Shown: piece by piece, positions 8,715-17,322 of the stretch | How the letters are laid out: each line of letters opens with the position of its first letter | Position numbering within the stretch: the first letter of the stretch is position 1 | NCBI GenBank assembly: GCA_964453335.1 | Contig: CAYVOK010000015.1 | Span: 1-64,000 of the forward strand | Length of the DNA: 64,000 bases | Source: VGBO01 sp964453335 | Lineage (GTDB): Bacteria > Actinomycetota > Acidimicrobiia > Acidimicrobiales > CAIXPF01 | Direction: 5' to 3' | The notes under the pieces: model-generated | Told to the model about the DNA's origin: nothing | Database searches by the model: none | Seen by the model: only the letters and a program-made list of their open reading frames with translations | Translations under genes and position numbers: made by a program

Positions 8715-9601
8715 GCGCGCCGCACGACGTCCCCGTCGACGGGCCGCGCCGGCTCGTCACCGTCGAGCTCGACGGTCGGGAGGTGCGCGTCCCCGAGGGT
8801 TCGACGATCCTCGACGCGTGCCGCAGCGCCGGCGTCGACGTGCCGACGCTGTGCCGCGGCAACACGCTCACCCCCCGCAACGCCTGCCGGGTGTGCATGG
8901 TCGAACTCGACGGATCACGGGTCCTCGTCCCGTCGTGCTCCCGGCCGGCGGAGGACGGCATGGTCGTGCGCACCGACACCGACCGCACCCGCCACGCCCG
9001 CCGCATGGTCCTCGAACTGCTCGCCTCGAGCGTCGACCTCTCCCAGACCCCGCAGGTCGACGGGTGGATCGCCGCCTACGGCGCCGACCCCGGGCGCCAC
9101 GGCGACCGGGCGGTCGTCGCCACCGTCGCGGAGGAGGTGCGCATCGACAACGACCTGTACGTGCGGGCGTACGACCGCTGCATCCTCTGCTACCAGTGTG
9201 TCGACGCCTGCGGCGAGCAGTGGCAGAACACGTTCGCGATCGCCGCGGTCGGACGCGGTTTCGACGCCCGCATCGCCGTCGAGTGGGACGGGGACCTGCC
9301 CGACGGGGCGTGCGTGTACTGCGGCAACTGCATCGCGGTCTGCCCGACCGGGGCACTGCAGTTCCGCACGGAGTTCGACCTCCGCGCCGCTGGTGCATGG
9401 GCCCCGGAACGCCAGCAGCGCACGACGACGGTGTGCCCGTTCTGCGGGGTCGGGTGCAACCTGACGCTGCACACCCAGGACAACCGGATCGTGAAGGTCA
9501 CGAGCCCCGACGACCACGCCGTCACCCACGGGAACCTCTGCATCAAGGGGCGGTTCGGCTGGTCCCACGTCGGCGGCGACGGCACGGCGGCGGGCTGCTA
9601 G
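8711..9601 (+). CDS. Iron-sulfur subunit: NuoG-like N-terminus fused to the [4Fe-4S] domain missing from FdhA
   Basis: A 296-residue electron-transfer protein. Domains in order: plant-type [2Fe-2S] with C48, C59, C62 and C76; a linker lacking the His-Cys3 cluster of NuoG; two ferredoxin-type [4Fe-4S] sites with C157/160/163/167 and C201/204/207/211; and last the motif CPFCGVGC with C242, C245, C249 and C277 in NLCIKGRFGW. That last module is normally the first 60 residues of the formate dehydrogenase catalytic chain and touches the pterin. Here it ends just where the separate catalytic protein begins. GTG 8711 overlaps the upstream stop. Together with fdhA it rebuilds one conventional alpha subunit in two pieces. 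Confidence 0.9.
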   Translation: MSAPHDVPVDGPRRLVTVELDGREVRVPEGSTILDACRSAGVDVPTLCRGNTLTPRNACRVCMVELDGSRVLVPSCSRPAEDGMVVRTDTDRTRHARRMVLELLASSVDLSQTPQVDGWIAAYGADPGRHGDRAVVATVAEEVRIDNDLYVRAYDRCILCYQCVDACGEQWQNTFAIAAVGRGFDARIAVEWDGDLPDGACVYCGNCIAVCPTGALQFRTEFDLRAAGAWAPERQQRTTTVCPFCGVGCNLTLHTQDNRIVKVTSPDDHAVTHGNLCIKGRFGWSHVGGDGTAAGC

Positions 9602-9652
9602 AACCTCGGCGACGACGGCCCGACGGGTCGCGACGGCGGGGGAGGACCACCG

Positions 9653-10678
9653 GTGCAGTTGGGTGTCTACCTGAACGGTCAGCATCCCGAGACCGACGAC
9701 CCGGCCCGACGGCTCGCCGAGACCGTCGAACAGGTGCGCCTCCTGCGCACCCTCGGTTTCGACTCGATCTGGGGCGGCGAGCACCACGCCACCCCCGGGT
9801 TCCACTACTTCCCGTTGCTCCCGCTGCTGCAGCGCCTCGTCGGTGAGGCTGAGGGCATGGCGATGGGGACCAACCTCGTGCTCCTGCCGCTCCACAACCC
9901 CGCCGAGATCGCCGAGACCGCAGCGTTCCTCGACATCGCCACCGGCGGACGGTTCCACCTCGGGGTCGGCCTCGGCTACCGGCCCGAGGAGTTCGCGATG
10001 TTCGGCGTCGACATGGCACACCGTGTCGGCCGCATGGTCGAGGGGATCGAGATCATCCGCCGGCTCTGGACCGGCGAGGCCGTCACCTTCGAGGGTCGCC
10101 ACCACCGTGTCAGCGACCTCACGATCCGCCCCCTCCCGCTCCGGCCCGGCGGGCCGCCGATCCTCGTCGGCTCGCAGGTGATCCCCGGCATCGACCGGGC
10201 GGCGCGGATCTCCGACGGTTGGCTCGCCGTCCCGGTGCCGACCGTCGACGAGTTCGCCGCCCAGGCCGCACGGTTCGCCGAGACCCGCGCCGCGGCGGGT
10301 CTCGCCCCCGCCGAGCACCTGTGCCGCCTCGTCGAGGTCGCTGTCGCCCCCGACGAGGAGACGGCGCTCGCCCGCACGGCGCCGTACCTGCTCGACAAGT
10401 ACGCCGCCTACCTGTCGTGGGGGATCCCCGGCATCGAGCTCGCAGCCGACGCCGCACCCGTCGACCAGCTGCGGGCGCTCGCCCGGAACCGGTTCGCGCT
10501 CGGATCGCCGGAACAGGTCGTCGACGCCCTGCTCGCCCAGCACCGCGCCGGGGTCACCCATGCGACGATGCGCATCTCCTGGCCGGGCATGCCCCAGGAC
10601 GACGTGCTCGCCTCGATCGAACTGCTCGGCACCACGGTGCTCCCCGAGGTCCGCCGCCGCATCGCCGCCGGCGCCTGA
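9653..10678 (+). CDS. LLM-class flavin-dependent oxidoreductase
   Basis: Luciferase-like monooxygenase fold, 341 residues, with LLRTLGFDSIWGGEHHATPG, GTNLVLLPLHNPAEIAETAAFLD and GRFHLGVGLGYRPEEF, then the insertion segment and RPLPLRPGGPPILVGSQ. It probably binds FMN or F420; the substrate is unknown. It lies 51 bases behind the formate dehydrogenase operon on the same strand, with its own strong GGGGGAGGA ribosome-binding site before GTG 9653. It may be cotranscribed, though nothing in its sequence ties it to formate. Confidence 0.87.
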   Translation: MQLGVYLNGQHPETDDPARRLAETVEQVRLLRTLGFDSIWGGEHHATPGFHYFPLLPLLQRLVGEAEGMAMGTNLVLLPLHNPAEIAETAAFLDIATGGRFHLGVGLGYRPEEFAMFGVDMAHRVGRMVEGIEIIRRLWTGEAVTFEGRHHRVSDLTIRPLPLRPGGPPILVGSQVIPGIDRAARISDGWLAVPVPTVDEFAAQAARFAETRAAAGLAPAEHLCRLVEVAVAPDEETALARTAPYLLDKYAAYLSWGIPGIELAADAAPVDQLRALARNRFALGSPEQVVDALLAQHRAGVTHATMRISWPGMPQDDVLASIELLGTTVLPEVRRRIAAGA

Positions 10679-10686
10679 CCCCGGCG

Positions 10687-11943
10687 TCAGCCCCGGCCGG
10701 TGTTCGTCCGCACCTCGCGGAAGGGCACCTCGGCGTCGTTGCCCGGCTCCTTCGGGAGACCGAGCACCCGCTCACCGAGGATGTTGTGCTGGATCTCGTC
10801 AGTGCCCCCGGCGATCGACATCGCGGGCGTGGACACGAGGGTCTCGGTGATCTTGCCGTCGACGGGAGCGGTCGGGCCGGCGAGCATCCCGGCCGCACCC
10901 ACGAGGTGCGTGTGGACCGCGTTCGCCCGACGGGAGGTGTTCGAGCCCATGAGCTTGGAGAGCGAACCCTCCGGCCCCGGCGGACGACCGGCCCGACGGG
11001 CGGCGAGCGCACGCTGGTTGTTCCAGCGCTGCAGACGGTCGAGCGTGTGCAGCCCGGCGAGCTGCTGACGGGCCACGGGTTCGGTGTCGAGACCGTTCAC
11101 CCGGGCCTGCGGCACGGCGAGGTCGACCCGACCGGCCCGCTGCGGATACCACTCGTAGGTCTTCCAGTACGCGGCGGCCTCCTCTGCTGCCTCACGGGCG
11201 CACCGGCCGAGCTCACCCGACCGGGACCGTGCGATCCGCCCCGTCGACAGGCCTCGTTCGTGGGCGAGGGTGGTCAGCGCGACCGCCCAGCCGCCCTCCA
11301 CCGTGCCGATCACGTTCGCGTGCGGGACCCGGGCGTCGGCGAGGAACACCTCGTTGAACGTGGCGTAGCCGTTCGACTGCCGCAGCGGACGCACCTCGAT
11401 GCCGGGCTGGCGCATGTCGATGGCGAAGTACGTGATGCCCCGGTGCTTCGGCACGTCCCAGTTCGTGCGGGCGAGCAGGATCCCGAACGCGGCCTTGTGC
11501 GCACCCGAGTTCCACACCTTCTGCCCGTTGACGACCCACTCGTCGCCGTCACGGTCGGCCCGGGTCACGAGTCCGGCGAGGTCGGACCCGCTGCCCGGTT
11601 CGGAGAAGAGCTGGCACCAGGTGTGCTCCCCGGTGACGAGCGGGCGCAGCAGGCGGGCACGCAGGTCGTCGGACCCGTGCTCGAGGATCGTCGGCGCAGC
11701 CAGGTTCATGCCGACCCCGGAGGCGACCCCGACCGCACCGACCTCGGCGAAGACGGCGGACACCACCGAAGCGAGCGACGGCGGCAGCCCGCGGCCGAAC
11801 CACGCCACCGGCCACGACGGGCAACCCCAGCCGGAGTCGACGAGGATCTCGCGCCACGCCCGCAACGGTCGGTCCGGGTCCCAGTTGGCGTCGAGCCACG
11901 CCCGGACCTCCGCCCGCACCGCGTCAGCGCTGTGTTCGCCCAC
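10687..11943 (-). CDS. Acyl-CoA dehydrogenase family protein
   Basis: FAD-dependent acyl-CoA dehydrogenase of 418 residues that would introduce a double bond beta to the thioester. Seen are QLFSEPGSGSDLAGL (FAD contact), DEWVVNGQKVWNSGAH, KHRGITYFAIDM, the substrate-side VRPLRQSNGYATFNEVFL, and the C-terminal SIAGGTDEIQHNILGERVLGLPKEPG. GTG 11943 is taken as the start because it has a GGGGAGG site upstream and fits the usual N-terminus; a TACGCT -10 candidate lies at 11969-11974. It is divergent from the gene at 12029 and converges on the LLM gene. Confidence 0.92.
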   Translation of the reverse strand: MGEHSADAVRAEVRAWLDANWDPDRPLRAWREILVDSGWGCPSWPVAWFGRGLPPSLASVVSAVFAEVGAVGVASGVGMNLAAPTILEHGSDDLRARLLRPLVTGEHTWCQLFSEPGSGSDLAGLVTRADRDGDEWVVNGQKVWNSGAHKAAFGILLARTNWDVPKHRGITYFAIDMRQPGIEVRPLRQSNGYATFNEVFLADARVPHANVIGTVEGGWAVALTTLAHERGLSTGRIARSRSGELGRCAREAAEEAAAYWKTYEWYPQRAGRVDLAVPQARVNGLDTEPVARQQLAGLHTLDRLQRWNNQRALAARRAGRPPGPEGSLSKLMGSNTSRRANAVHTHLVGAAGMLAGPTAPVDGKITETLVSTPAMSIAGGTDEIQHNILGERVLGLPKEPGNDAEVPFREVRTNTGRG

Positions 11944-12015
11944 CGTGACCTCCCCGTCGCTCGGCGCCAGCGTACGCGGGACCGGTGACGGGACGCGACC
12001 GTCCGGGCCGACGGG

Positions 12016-12021
12016 TAGGGT
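12016..12021 (+). promoter_or_regulatory. -10 element, SMP-30 gene
   Basis: TAGGGT ends 7 nt before the ATG at 12029; leaderless arrangement. Confidence 0.5.
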
Positions 12022-12028
12022 CCGCCCC

Positions 12029-12934
12029 ATGGCCGCCGCATTCCCGACCACCTTCCGTACCGTCGCCACGGGGCTCGCGTTCCCCGAAGGACCTGTCGTG
12101 CTCGCCGACGGTTCCCTCGTCGTCACCGAGATCGCCCTCGGGCGGCTCACCCGGGTGCACGACGACGGTCGCACCGAGGTGTACGCCGAGGTCGGCGGCG
12201 GTGCCAACGGTGCGGCGGTCGCAGCCGACGGGTCGGTCTACGTGTGCAACAACGGCGGTCGTTGGCCGCTCGACGTCCCCTCCACCGCCGGTGCGGCCAC
12301 CCCGCCGAACGGCCCCGGGTCGATCCAGCGCGTCGCGCCCGACGGCACGGTCACGACCGTGCTCGACGCGATCGACGGCCGCCCCCTCGACGCGCCGAAC
12401 GACGGCGCGTTCGGGCCCGACGGCGGGCTGTGGTTCACCGACCCGGTGTGGGCGTCGGGCCGGCTCGAACGCAGTGCCGGCTCGATCTGCTACCTCGGCC
12501 CCGACGGCTCGGCGCGCCGGGCGCACACGGGCCTGCAGTTCCCCAACGGCATCGGCGTGAGCGACGACGGCCGGTTCCTCTACGTGGCCGAGTCGATGAC
12601 CGGGTCGATCGTGTCGTTCCGCATCGAGGGCCCGGGTGTGCTCGGCGACCCGAAGCCGAACGGGTTGATCGGCCGCCGGTCCGTGCCCGACGGGTTCTGC
12701 GCCGACTCGGCCGGACGGCTGATCGTCGCCGGCCACCAGACGCCGTCGCTGTTCGTGCTCGACGCGGCCGACGGCCGTCCGGTCGCGGTCGTCGACGTCG
12801 GTGCAACCGGGCCGACGAACTGCTGCTTCGGCGGGCCCGACGGTCGCACGCTCTACGTCACCTCGTCCGACCGTGGCGAGGTGCTCGCCCTCGACTGGCC
12901 GGTGCCGGGCATGGCCCTCCACCCGCGGGGCTGA
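12029..12934 (+). CDS. SMP-30/gluconolactonase/LRE family protein
   Basis: Six-bladed beta-propeller hydrolase-like protein of 301 residues with no signal peptide. Family features are FPEGPVVLADGSLVVTEI near the N-terminus, NGAAVAADGSVYVCNN, the metal-site segments DAPNDGAFGPDGGLWFTDP and QFPNGIGVSDDGRFLYVAES, and a closing PDGFCADSAGRLIVAGH. Members are lactonases or related metal-dependent hydrolases; the substrate is unknown. It heads a probable operon with the enoyl-CoA hydratase and FAH-family genes (gaps of 4 bases), suggesting a role in the catabolism of an organic acid or lactone. Confidence 0.85.
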   Translation: MAAAFPTTFRTVATGLAFPEGPVVLADGSLVVTEIALGRLTRVHDDGRTEVYAEVGGGANGAAVAADGSVYVCNNGGRWPLDVPSTAGAATPPNGPGSIQRVAPDGTVTTVLDAIDGRPLDAPNDGAFGPDGGLWFTDPVWASGRLERSAGSICYLGPDGSARRAHTGLQFPNGIGVSDDGRFLYVAESMTGSIVSFRIEGPGVLGDPKPNGLIGRRSVPDGFCADSAGRLIVAGHQTPSLFVLDAADGRPVAVVDVGATGPTNCCFGGPDGRTLYVTSSDRGEVLALDWPVPGMALHPRG

Positions 12935-12938
12935 CGTC

Positions 12939-13733
12939 GTGGACGAGCTCCTCTACGAGGTCCGCGGGCACGTCGCGACCCTGACGTTCAACCGCCCCGA
13001 GCGGATGAACACGATCACGATGCGGATGCTCGACACGCTGTCGCAGCGTCTGCTCGCCGCCGATGCCGACCCGGCGGTCCGGGTGATCGTGCTCACCGGT
13101 GCCGGACGGGCGTGGTGCGCCGGCCTCGACGTGGCCGAGACGGCGGCCGGCGGCGGTCTCGGATCCGCCGAGGGCGGGGTCGGGGCGATGGCGGGCGAGT
13201 TCGACCTGCGTAACGCGCCACCCGTCGTGCTCCACAAGATCGACACGCCGGTGATCGCGGCGCTCAACGGCGGCGCAGCCGGCTACGGCCTCGACATCGC
13301 GCTCGGATGCGACCTGCGCATCGCGGTGCCGACGGCGAAGCTGTCGTTCGCGTTCACCGCACGCGGGGTGCTCCCCGAGAGCGGCGGCACCTGGCACCTG
13401 CCACGACTCGTCGGCGCCTCGAAGGCCGCCGAACTGCTCTACACCGCCGCGACGCTGGACGCAGCCGAGGCGCACGCCGTCGGGCTCGTCGACCACGTCG
13501 TCGACGGCGACCTCGCCGCCGCGGCCGACGAGCTCGCCGGACGCATCGCCGCGAACGCGCCGCTCGCCGTGCGGGCGGTCAAGCGCATGCTCCGTCACGC
13601 CGCGACCGAGTCGCTCGAGGACCACGTGCAGCGCCAGTTCCTCGCCCTGCTCCCGCTGTTCCGCACCAAGGACTTCCGGGAGGGACTGCAGTCCTTCCTC
13701 GAGAAGCGACCCCCGAACTTCCAAGGACGGTGA
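12939..13733 (+). CDS. Enoyl-CoA hydratase/isomerase family protein
   Basis: Crotonase-fold protein of 264 residues. The oxyanion-hole segments WCAGLDV and NGGAAGYGLDIALGCDLRI are present, and the glutamate in RGVLPESGGTWHLPRLVG fits the catalytic position. The C-terminal part (AVKRMLRHAATESLEDH) is typical of hydratases in beta-oxidation. GTG 12939 follows the preceding stop by 4 bases and there is no separate promoter, so translation is probably coupled. The acyl-CoA substrate cannot be told. Confidence 0.9.
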   Translation: MDELLYEVRGHVATLTFNRPERMNTITMRMLDTLSQRLLAADADPAVRVIVLTGAGRAWCAGLDVAETAAGGGLGSAEGGVGAMAGEFDLRNAPPVVLHKIDTPVIAALNGGAAGYGLDIALGCDLRIAVPTAKLSFAFTARGVLPESGGTWHLPRLVGASKAAELLYTAATLDAAEAHAVGLVDHVVDGDLAAAADELAGRIAANAPLAVRAVKRMLRHAATESLEDHVQRQFLALLPLFRTKDFREGLQSFLEKRPPNFQGR

Positions 13734-13737
13734 CCCC

Positions 13738-14589
13738 GTGACCACCACGGCACCCTGGCGACTCGCGAACGCAGCCGGACGGGCGGTCCTCGTGATCGAC
13801 GACGGCGTCTACGACCTCGAGTGCCACTCCGCCGGCCGGTACGGCAGCGATCCCATGGAGGCGCTGCGGCACCACGACGGCCTCGGTGCGCTCGCCGCGG
13901 CGCTCGTCGGTACGCCCGCCGACGGCCCGCTCGTCCTCGCCGAGCTCGGCCCGCCCGTGCCGCGCCCCCAGAAGATCTTCGGCGTCGGGCTCAACTACCG
14001 GGACCACGCCGCCGAGGCGTCGATGGAGCTCCCCACCGAACCGCTCGTGTTCACGAAGTTCCCGAGCTGTCTGAGCGGACCCGCCGCCGACGTGGTCGTC
14101 CACGGCGACCGCACCGACTGGGAGGCGGAGCTCGTCGTCGTGATCGGCCGCCGCGGGCGGGACATCGCGGTCGCCGACGCATGGGACCACGTCGCCGGAC
14201 TCACCTGCGGCCAGGACGTCTCCGACCGTCGGCTGCAGCTCGCGGTGAAGCCGCCGCAGTTCTCCCTCGGGAAGTCCCGCGACGGGTTCGGACCGACCGG
14301 TCCCGTCGTCGCGTCGATCGGCTGCTTCGCCGATCCCACCGATCTGCGGATCTCCTGCGAACGCAACGGCGAGGTCGTCCAGGACGCCCGCACGTCGGAG
14401 ATGATCTTCCCGGTGGCCGAGCTGATCGCCTACCTGTCCTCGATCTGCACGCTCGAGGTCGGCGACCTCGTCTTCACCGGGACCCCGGACGGGGTGGGCA
14501 TGGCACGCGGGGTGTTCCTCGGCGACGGTGACGTGCTGCGCACCACGATTGCGGGCATCGGCACGATGGTGAACGTCTGCCGGGTCTGA
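13738..14589 (+). CDS. Fumarylacetoacetate hydrolase (FAH) family protein
   Basis: A 283-residue member of the FAH superfamily, metal-dependent hydrolases, decarboxylases or isomerases of beta-diketo and oxo acids. The C-terminal catalytic domain starts at KIFGVGLNYRDHAAEASM, has the metal-binding acidic patch DWEAELVVVIG, GLTCGQDVSDR, and LIAYLSSICTLEVGDLVFTGTPDGVGMARG in two adjoining blocks. The short N-terminal domain is also normal. It is the last gene of the operon starting at 12029. Its likely role is hydrolysis or hydration within an aromatic or keto-acid degradation route; the exact reaction is open. Confidence 0.88.
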   Translation: MTTTAPWRLANAAGRAVLVIDDGVYDLECHSAGRYGSDPMEALRHHDGLGALAAALVGTPADGPLVLAELGPPVPRPQKIFGVGLNYRDHAAEASMELPTEPLVFTKFPSCLSGPAADVVVHGDRTDWEAELVVVIGRRGRDIAVADAWDHVAGLTCGQDVSDRRLQLAVKPPQFSLGKSRDGFGPTGPVVASIGCFADPTDLRISCERNGEVVQDARTSEMIFPVAELIAYLSSICTLEVGDLVFTGTPDGVGMARGVFLGDGDVLRTTIAGIGTMVNVCRV

Positions 14590-14602
14590 CACCCGGCGTC
14601 CG

Positions 14603-15529
14603 TCAGCGGGCGGGCGGTGGCGGGGGAGGCGCGGCTGCGAGCCGGGCGGCCCGCCGTCGGCGTCGCTGCCGGCGCAGCAGCCGCAGCCCGACGACGAGCA
14701 CGACCACGAACGGTGCGACGGGGGCGAGGAACCCGGCGACCACGACGATCGCACGGCCGACGGCGACGACCACGTCCCAGCCGGTGCGCAGCCCGTCGAC
14801 GAACCCGGCCGGGGGCTCCTCGAGGGAGGTGGCCGGGTCGGTCGAGGTGAGCACGACGGTCAGCGTCGCCCGGTCGACCAGGGTGCCGAGCGCGGACCGG
14901 GCGGCCCGCAACGCGGCGAGGTCGGCCTCGCGGGCGGCGAGCTCCGACTCGACCGCAGTCAGGGTCGCCACGTCGGTGGCGCGGGCGAGGAAGTCGCGCA
15001 GGCGGGCGACGCTCGTCTCCGTCGCGTCGATGCGGGCGTCGAGGTCGACGACCTGCCCGGTCACGTCGTCGACGGAGGAGTCCTCGGCGAGCAGCTTGCC
15101 GAGCTCCGCGACGGCGCCGACGAGATCGCGGTAGCGGTCCGGCACGATCCGGTAGGTGAGGCGGGCGGTCGGTCGGTCGCCCTCGAGCACGACGTCGGAC
15201 GCGACGAGTTCGGCGTCGAGGCCGTCTGCGATCCGGCGCGCCTCGGCGGCGGCGTCCTCGACGTCGTCCACGAGCACGGTCGCCGATCCCCGCACCACGA
15301 GGGAACGCCCGGCGTCGAGGTCGATCGCCCCGGGTGTCGCGACCGCGTCGGTGCCCGTCACCCCGGCGGGCAGCGACCGTTCGACGGGTGCGGAGCCGAC
15401 GACGGCTCCACCGTCCTGGCCGCTGCTCCCGTCCCCGCCCGTACCGCAGGCGGTCAGTGCGAGGGCGCCGACCAGAGCGAGGCCGAGGGCCCTGCGGCGG
15501 GCGGACGGATGATGCGGCCGGGGGGACAT
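14603..15529 (-). CDS. DUF4349 lipoprotein
   Basis: Predicted membrane-attached lipoprotein of 308 residues: a basic N-terminus, a hydrophobic stretch, and the lipobox LTAC with the acylated Cys near residue 28. The DUF4349 core follows: a beta-rich part (LVVRGSATVLVDDVEDAA), then TYRIVPDRYRDLVGAVAELG, a coiled-coil stretch (DLDARIDATETSVARLRDFL and on), and a C-terminal membrane segment followed by a basic tail. The function of DUF4349 proteins is unknown. The start is backed by a -10 element 6 nt upstream. Confidence 0.83.
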   Translation of the reverse strand: MSPRPHHPSARRRALGLALVGALALTACGTGGDGSSGQDGGAVVGSAPVERSLPAGVTGTDAVATPGAIDLDAGRSLVVRGSATVLVDDVEDAAAEARRIADGLDAELVASDVVLEGDRPTARLTYRIVPDRYRDLVGAVAELGKLLAEDSSVDDVTGQVVDLDARIDATETSVARLRDFLARATDVATLTAVESELAAREADLAALRAARSALGTLVDRATLTVVLTSTDPATSLEEPPAGFVDGLRTGWDVVVAVGRAIVVVAGFLAPVAPFVVVLVVGLRLLRRQRRRRRAARLAAAPPPPPPAR

Positions 15530-15535
15530 GGCCGC

Positions 15536-15541
15536 AGCCTA
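15536..15541 (-). promoter_or_regulatory. -10 element, DUF4349 gene
   Basis: TAGGCT on the minus strand, 6 nt before the ATG at 15529. Confidence 0.5.
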
Positions 15542-15549
15542 TGCAGCAC

Positions 15550-15594
15550 ACCGTCGCTCCGGTCGGGGACGACGGCCACTACCGTCGCTCCGGT
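15550..15594. repeat. 14-bp direct repeat in a divergent promoter region
   Basis: ACCGTCGCTCCGGT occurs at 15550-15563 and again at 15581-15594, 31 bases apart (about three helical turns). The second copy overlaps the -10 and start codon of the gene at 15593. Confidence 0.5.
15580..15585 (+). promoter_or_regulatory. -10 element, thioesterase gene
   Basis: TACCGT ends 7 nt before the GTG at 15593. Confidence 0.4.
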
Positions 15595-16474
15595 GAGCAC
15601 GAACTTCGCGGTCGAGACCGCGGTCGAGTCCCTCGGTGACGGCCGGTACGGCGTCGCCTTCAGCCACGACTGGTGGGTGCACGTCGGACCGAACGGCGGG
15701 ATCCCCGCAGCGCTCGTGACGCGCGCCTGCATCGCCGAGGCGAACCTCGACGGCGGGGCCCGGGTACCGCGCACGGTCACCGTCCACTATCTCGCCCCCG
15801 CCGTCGCCGGACCCGCCGAGGTCTCCGTCGCCGTCGAACGGGCGGGTGCGGGCGTGTCGTTCCTGTCGGCCCGGATCCGCCAGGGGGACCGGCTCGTCGC
15901 GAACGCGGTGGCTGCGTTGGCGGCGCCGCGTGCCGAGCCGTATGCGTTCGACGAGCTCCCCGTCCCCGCACCGCCGCCACCCGACGCGTGCCCGGTCCTC
16001 GACTACCCCGACCGTGAGGACGGACCGGTCGCCCTGCGTGAGCGCTGGGACACCCGCCACGGCATCGGCCCCGCCGCGCTCGGCCACGCCGCAGCGGCCC
16101 CGCCGGACCGGATCGGGGAGACGGACGCGACCTCGGGCGGGTGGATGCGGCTCGCCGAGCCCGTGCCGCTCGACCACGTCGTCATCGCCGCGATGGCCGA
16201 CGCCTGGTTGCCGCCGGTCCTCGCGCTCGCTGGTCGCCCCCGTGTGGTGGTGCCCACCGTCGAGCTCACCGTCCACTTCCGCCACGACGACGTCGCGCGG
16301 TACGCACCGGACAGCTGGTTCCTCGGCGAGTTCCGCACGCGCGCCGTCGCCGAGGGGTTCCTCGAGGAGGACGGCGAGATCCGCGGGCCGGACGGTCGGC
16401 TCGTCGCGATGTCCCGACAGTTGGCGGTGATGACACCGTTCGAGGTGGCGACCGCACGGAAGGCGGCACGATGA
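15593..16474 (+). CDS. Acyl-CoA thioesterase family protein (double hotdog)
   Basis: A 293-residue protein with two tandem hotdog-like halves, as in TesB-like thioesterases that hydrolyse acyl-CoA to free acid and CoA. The first half contains WWVHVGPNGGIPAALVTRAC, RVPRTVTVHYLAPAVAGPAEV and SFLSARIRQGDRLVANAVAA; the second contains PLDHVVIAAMADAWLPPVL and VPTVELTVHFRHD. GTG 15593 fits both the alignment and the upstream -10. The 3' end overlaps the Nudix gene as ATGA, so the two are coupled. The preferred acyl chain is unknown. Confidence 0.82.
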   Translation: MSTNFAVETAVESLGDGRYGVAFSHDWWVHVGPNGGIPAALVTRACIAEANLDGGARVPRTVTVHYLAPAVAGPAEVSVAVERAGAGVSFLSARIRQGDRLVANAVAALAAPRAEPYAFDELPVPAPPPPDACPVLDYPDREDGPVALRERWDTRHGIGPAALGHAAAAPPDRIGETDATSGGWMRLAEPVPLDHVVIAAMADAWLPPVLALAGRPRVVVPTVELTVHFRHDDVARYAPDSWFLGEFRTRAVAEGFLEEDGEIRGPDGRLVAMSRQLAVMTPFEVATARKAAR

Positions 16475-17322
16475 GCACCCCTGCAGGCGACGTCGACCCG
16501 ACCGCCGTCCCGATCCGCCCGGCGGCGACGGTGATGCTCGTCGACGACCGTCCCGACCTCCGCGTCCTCATGCTGCGGCGCACGGTGCAGGCGGTGTTCG
16601 CGAGCGACATGTGGGTGTACCCCGGGGGGCGTGTCGACCCCGAGGACGCAGCGACCGTGTTCGACCGCGTGCGCGGGCTCGACGACGCGGCGGCCTCCGC
16701 CGCGCTCGGCATCGCCGAGGGCGGCCTCGCGTACTGGGTCGCGGCGCTGCGGGAGTGTTTCGAGGAGGCGGGGATCCTGCTCGGCGTCGACCGCCGCAGC
16801 GGGGCACCGGTGCGCTTCGACGACGATGCCCGCCGAGACGCGGCGGAGGCCCTGCGGACCGGGTTGAACGCCGGCGAGGTCGACTTCGCCACCGTCGTCC
16901 GTGAGCTCGACGTCGTCCTCGACGCGTCGCAGGTGCACTACGTGGCGCACTGGATCACCCCGCTCGGTCCGCCGCGCCGGTTCGACACGCGGTTCTTCCT
17001 CGCCGCCGCGCCGCCCGGCCAGGTGCCGATGCACGACGACACCGAGATCGTCCACCACGACTGGATCGCCCCCGCCACCGGGATGGCCGCATGGCGTGCC
17101 GAGGGCATGGCGATGATGACCCCGACCGCCCGCATGCTGCAGTGCCTCGAACCGTTCGACGTCGCCGCCGCGGCGGTGCGCGCCGCGGCCGCCGCGGTCG
17201 AGGCGCACCAGGTGCGGGTCTCGCGGGACGTGCCCCGCTACGAGGTCCTGCTCCCGGGTGACCCGGGCTACGACGACGGCGACCCCGACACCGAGTTCGG
17301 ATGGGTGAAGCTGCGCCCGTGA
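16471..17322 (+). CDS. Nudix hydrolase
   Basis: Nudix-fold pyrophosphohydrolase of 283 residues, longer than minimal Nudix proteins. The Nudix box is split by an insertion: the leading PGGRVDPED (51-59) is followed about 30 residues later by ALRECFEEAGILLG, with R94, E95, E98 and E99 as expected metal ligands. The combination of WVYPGGRVDPED, TPLGPPRRFDTRFFLA and EIVHHDWIAP resembles the eukaryotic NUDT19-like group, whose members can act on CoA or acyl-CoA. Translational coupling to an acyl-CoA thioesterase fits that idea but does not prove it. Confidence 0.88.
   Translation: MSTPAGDVDPTAVPIRPAATVMLVDDRPDLRVLMLRRTVQAVFASDMWVYPGGRVDPEDAATVFDRVRGLDDAAASAALGIAEGGLAYWVAALRECFEEAGILLGVDRRSGAPVRFDDDARRDAAEALRTGLNAGEVDFATVVRELDVVLDASQVHYVAHWITPLGPPRRFDTRFFLAAAPPGQVPMHDDTEIVHHDWIAPATGMAAWRAEGMAMMTPTARMLQCLEPFDVAAAAVRAAAAAVEAHQVRVSRDVPRYEVLLPGDPGYDDGDPDTEFGWVKLRP

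Noticed and set aside
10675..10690. CTGAC/GTCAG inverted repeat between the LLM and acyl-CoA dehydrogenase genes
   Set aside because: It is mainly two facing TGA stop codons; a 5-bp stem is too weak to call a terminator.
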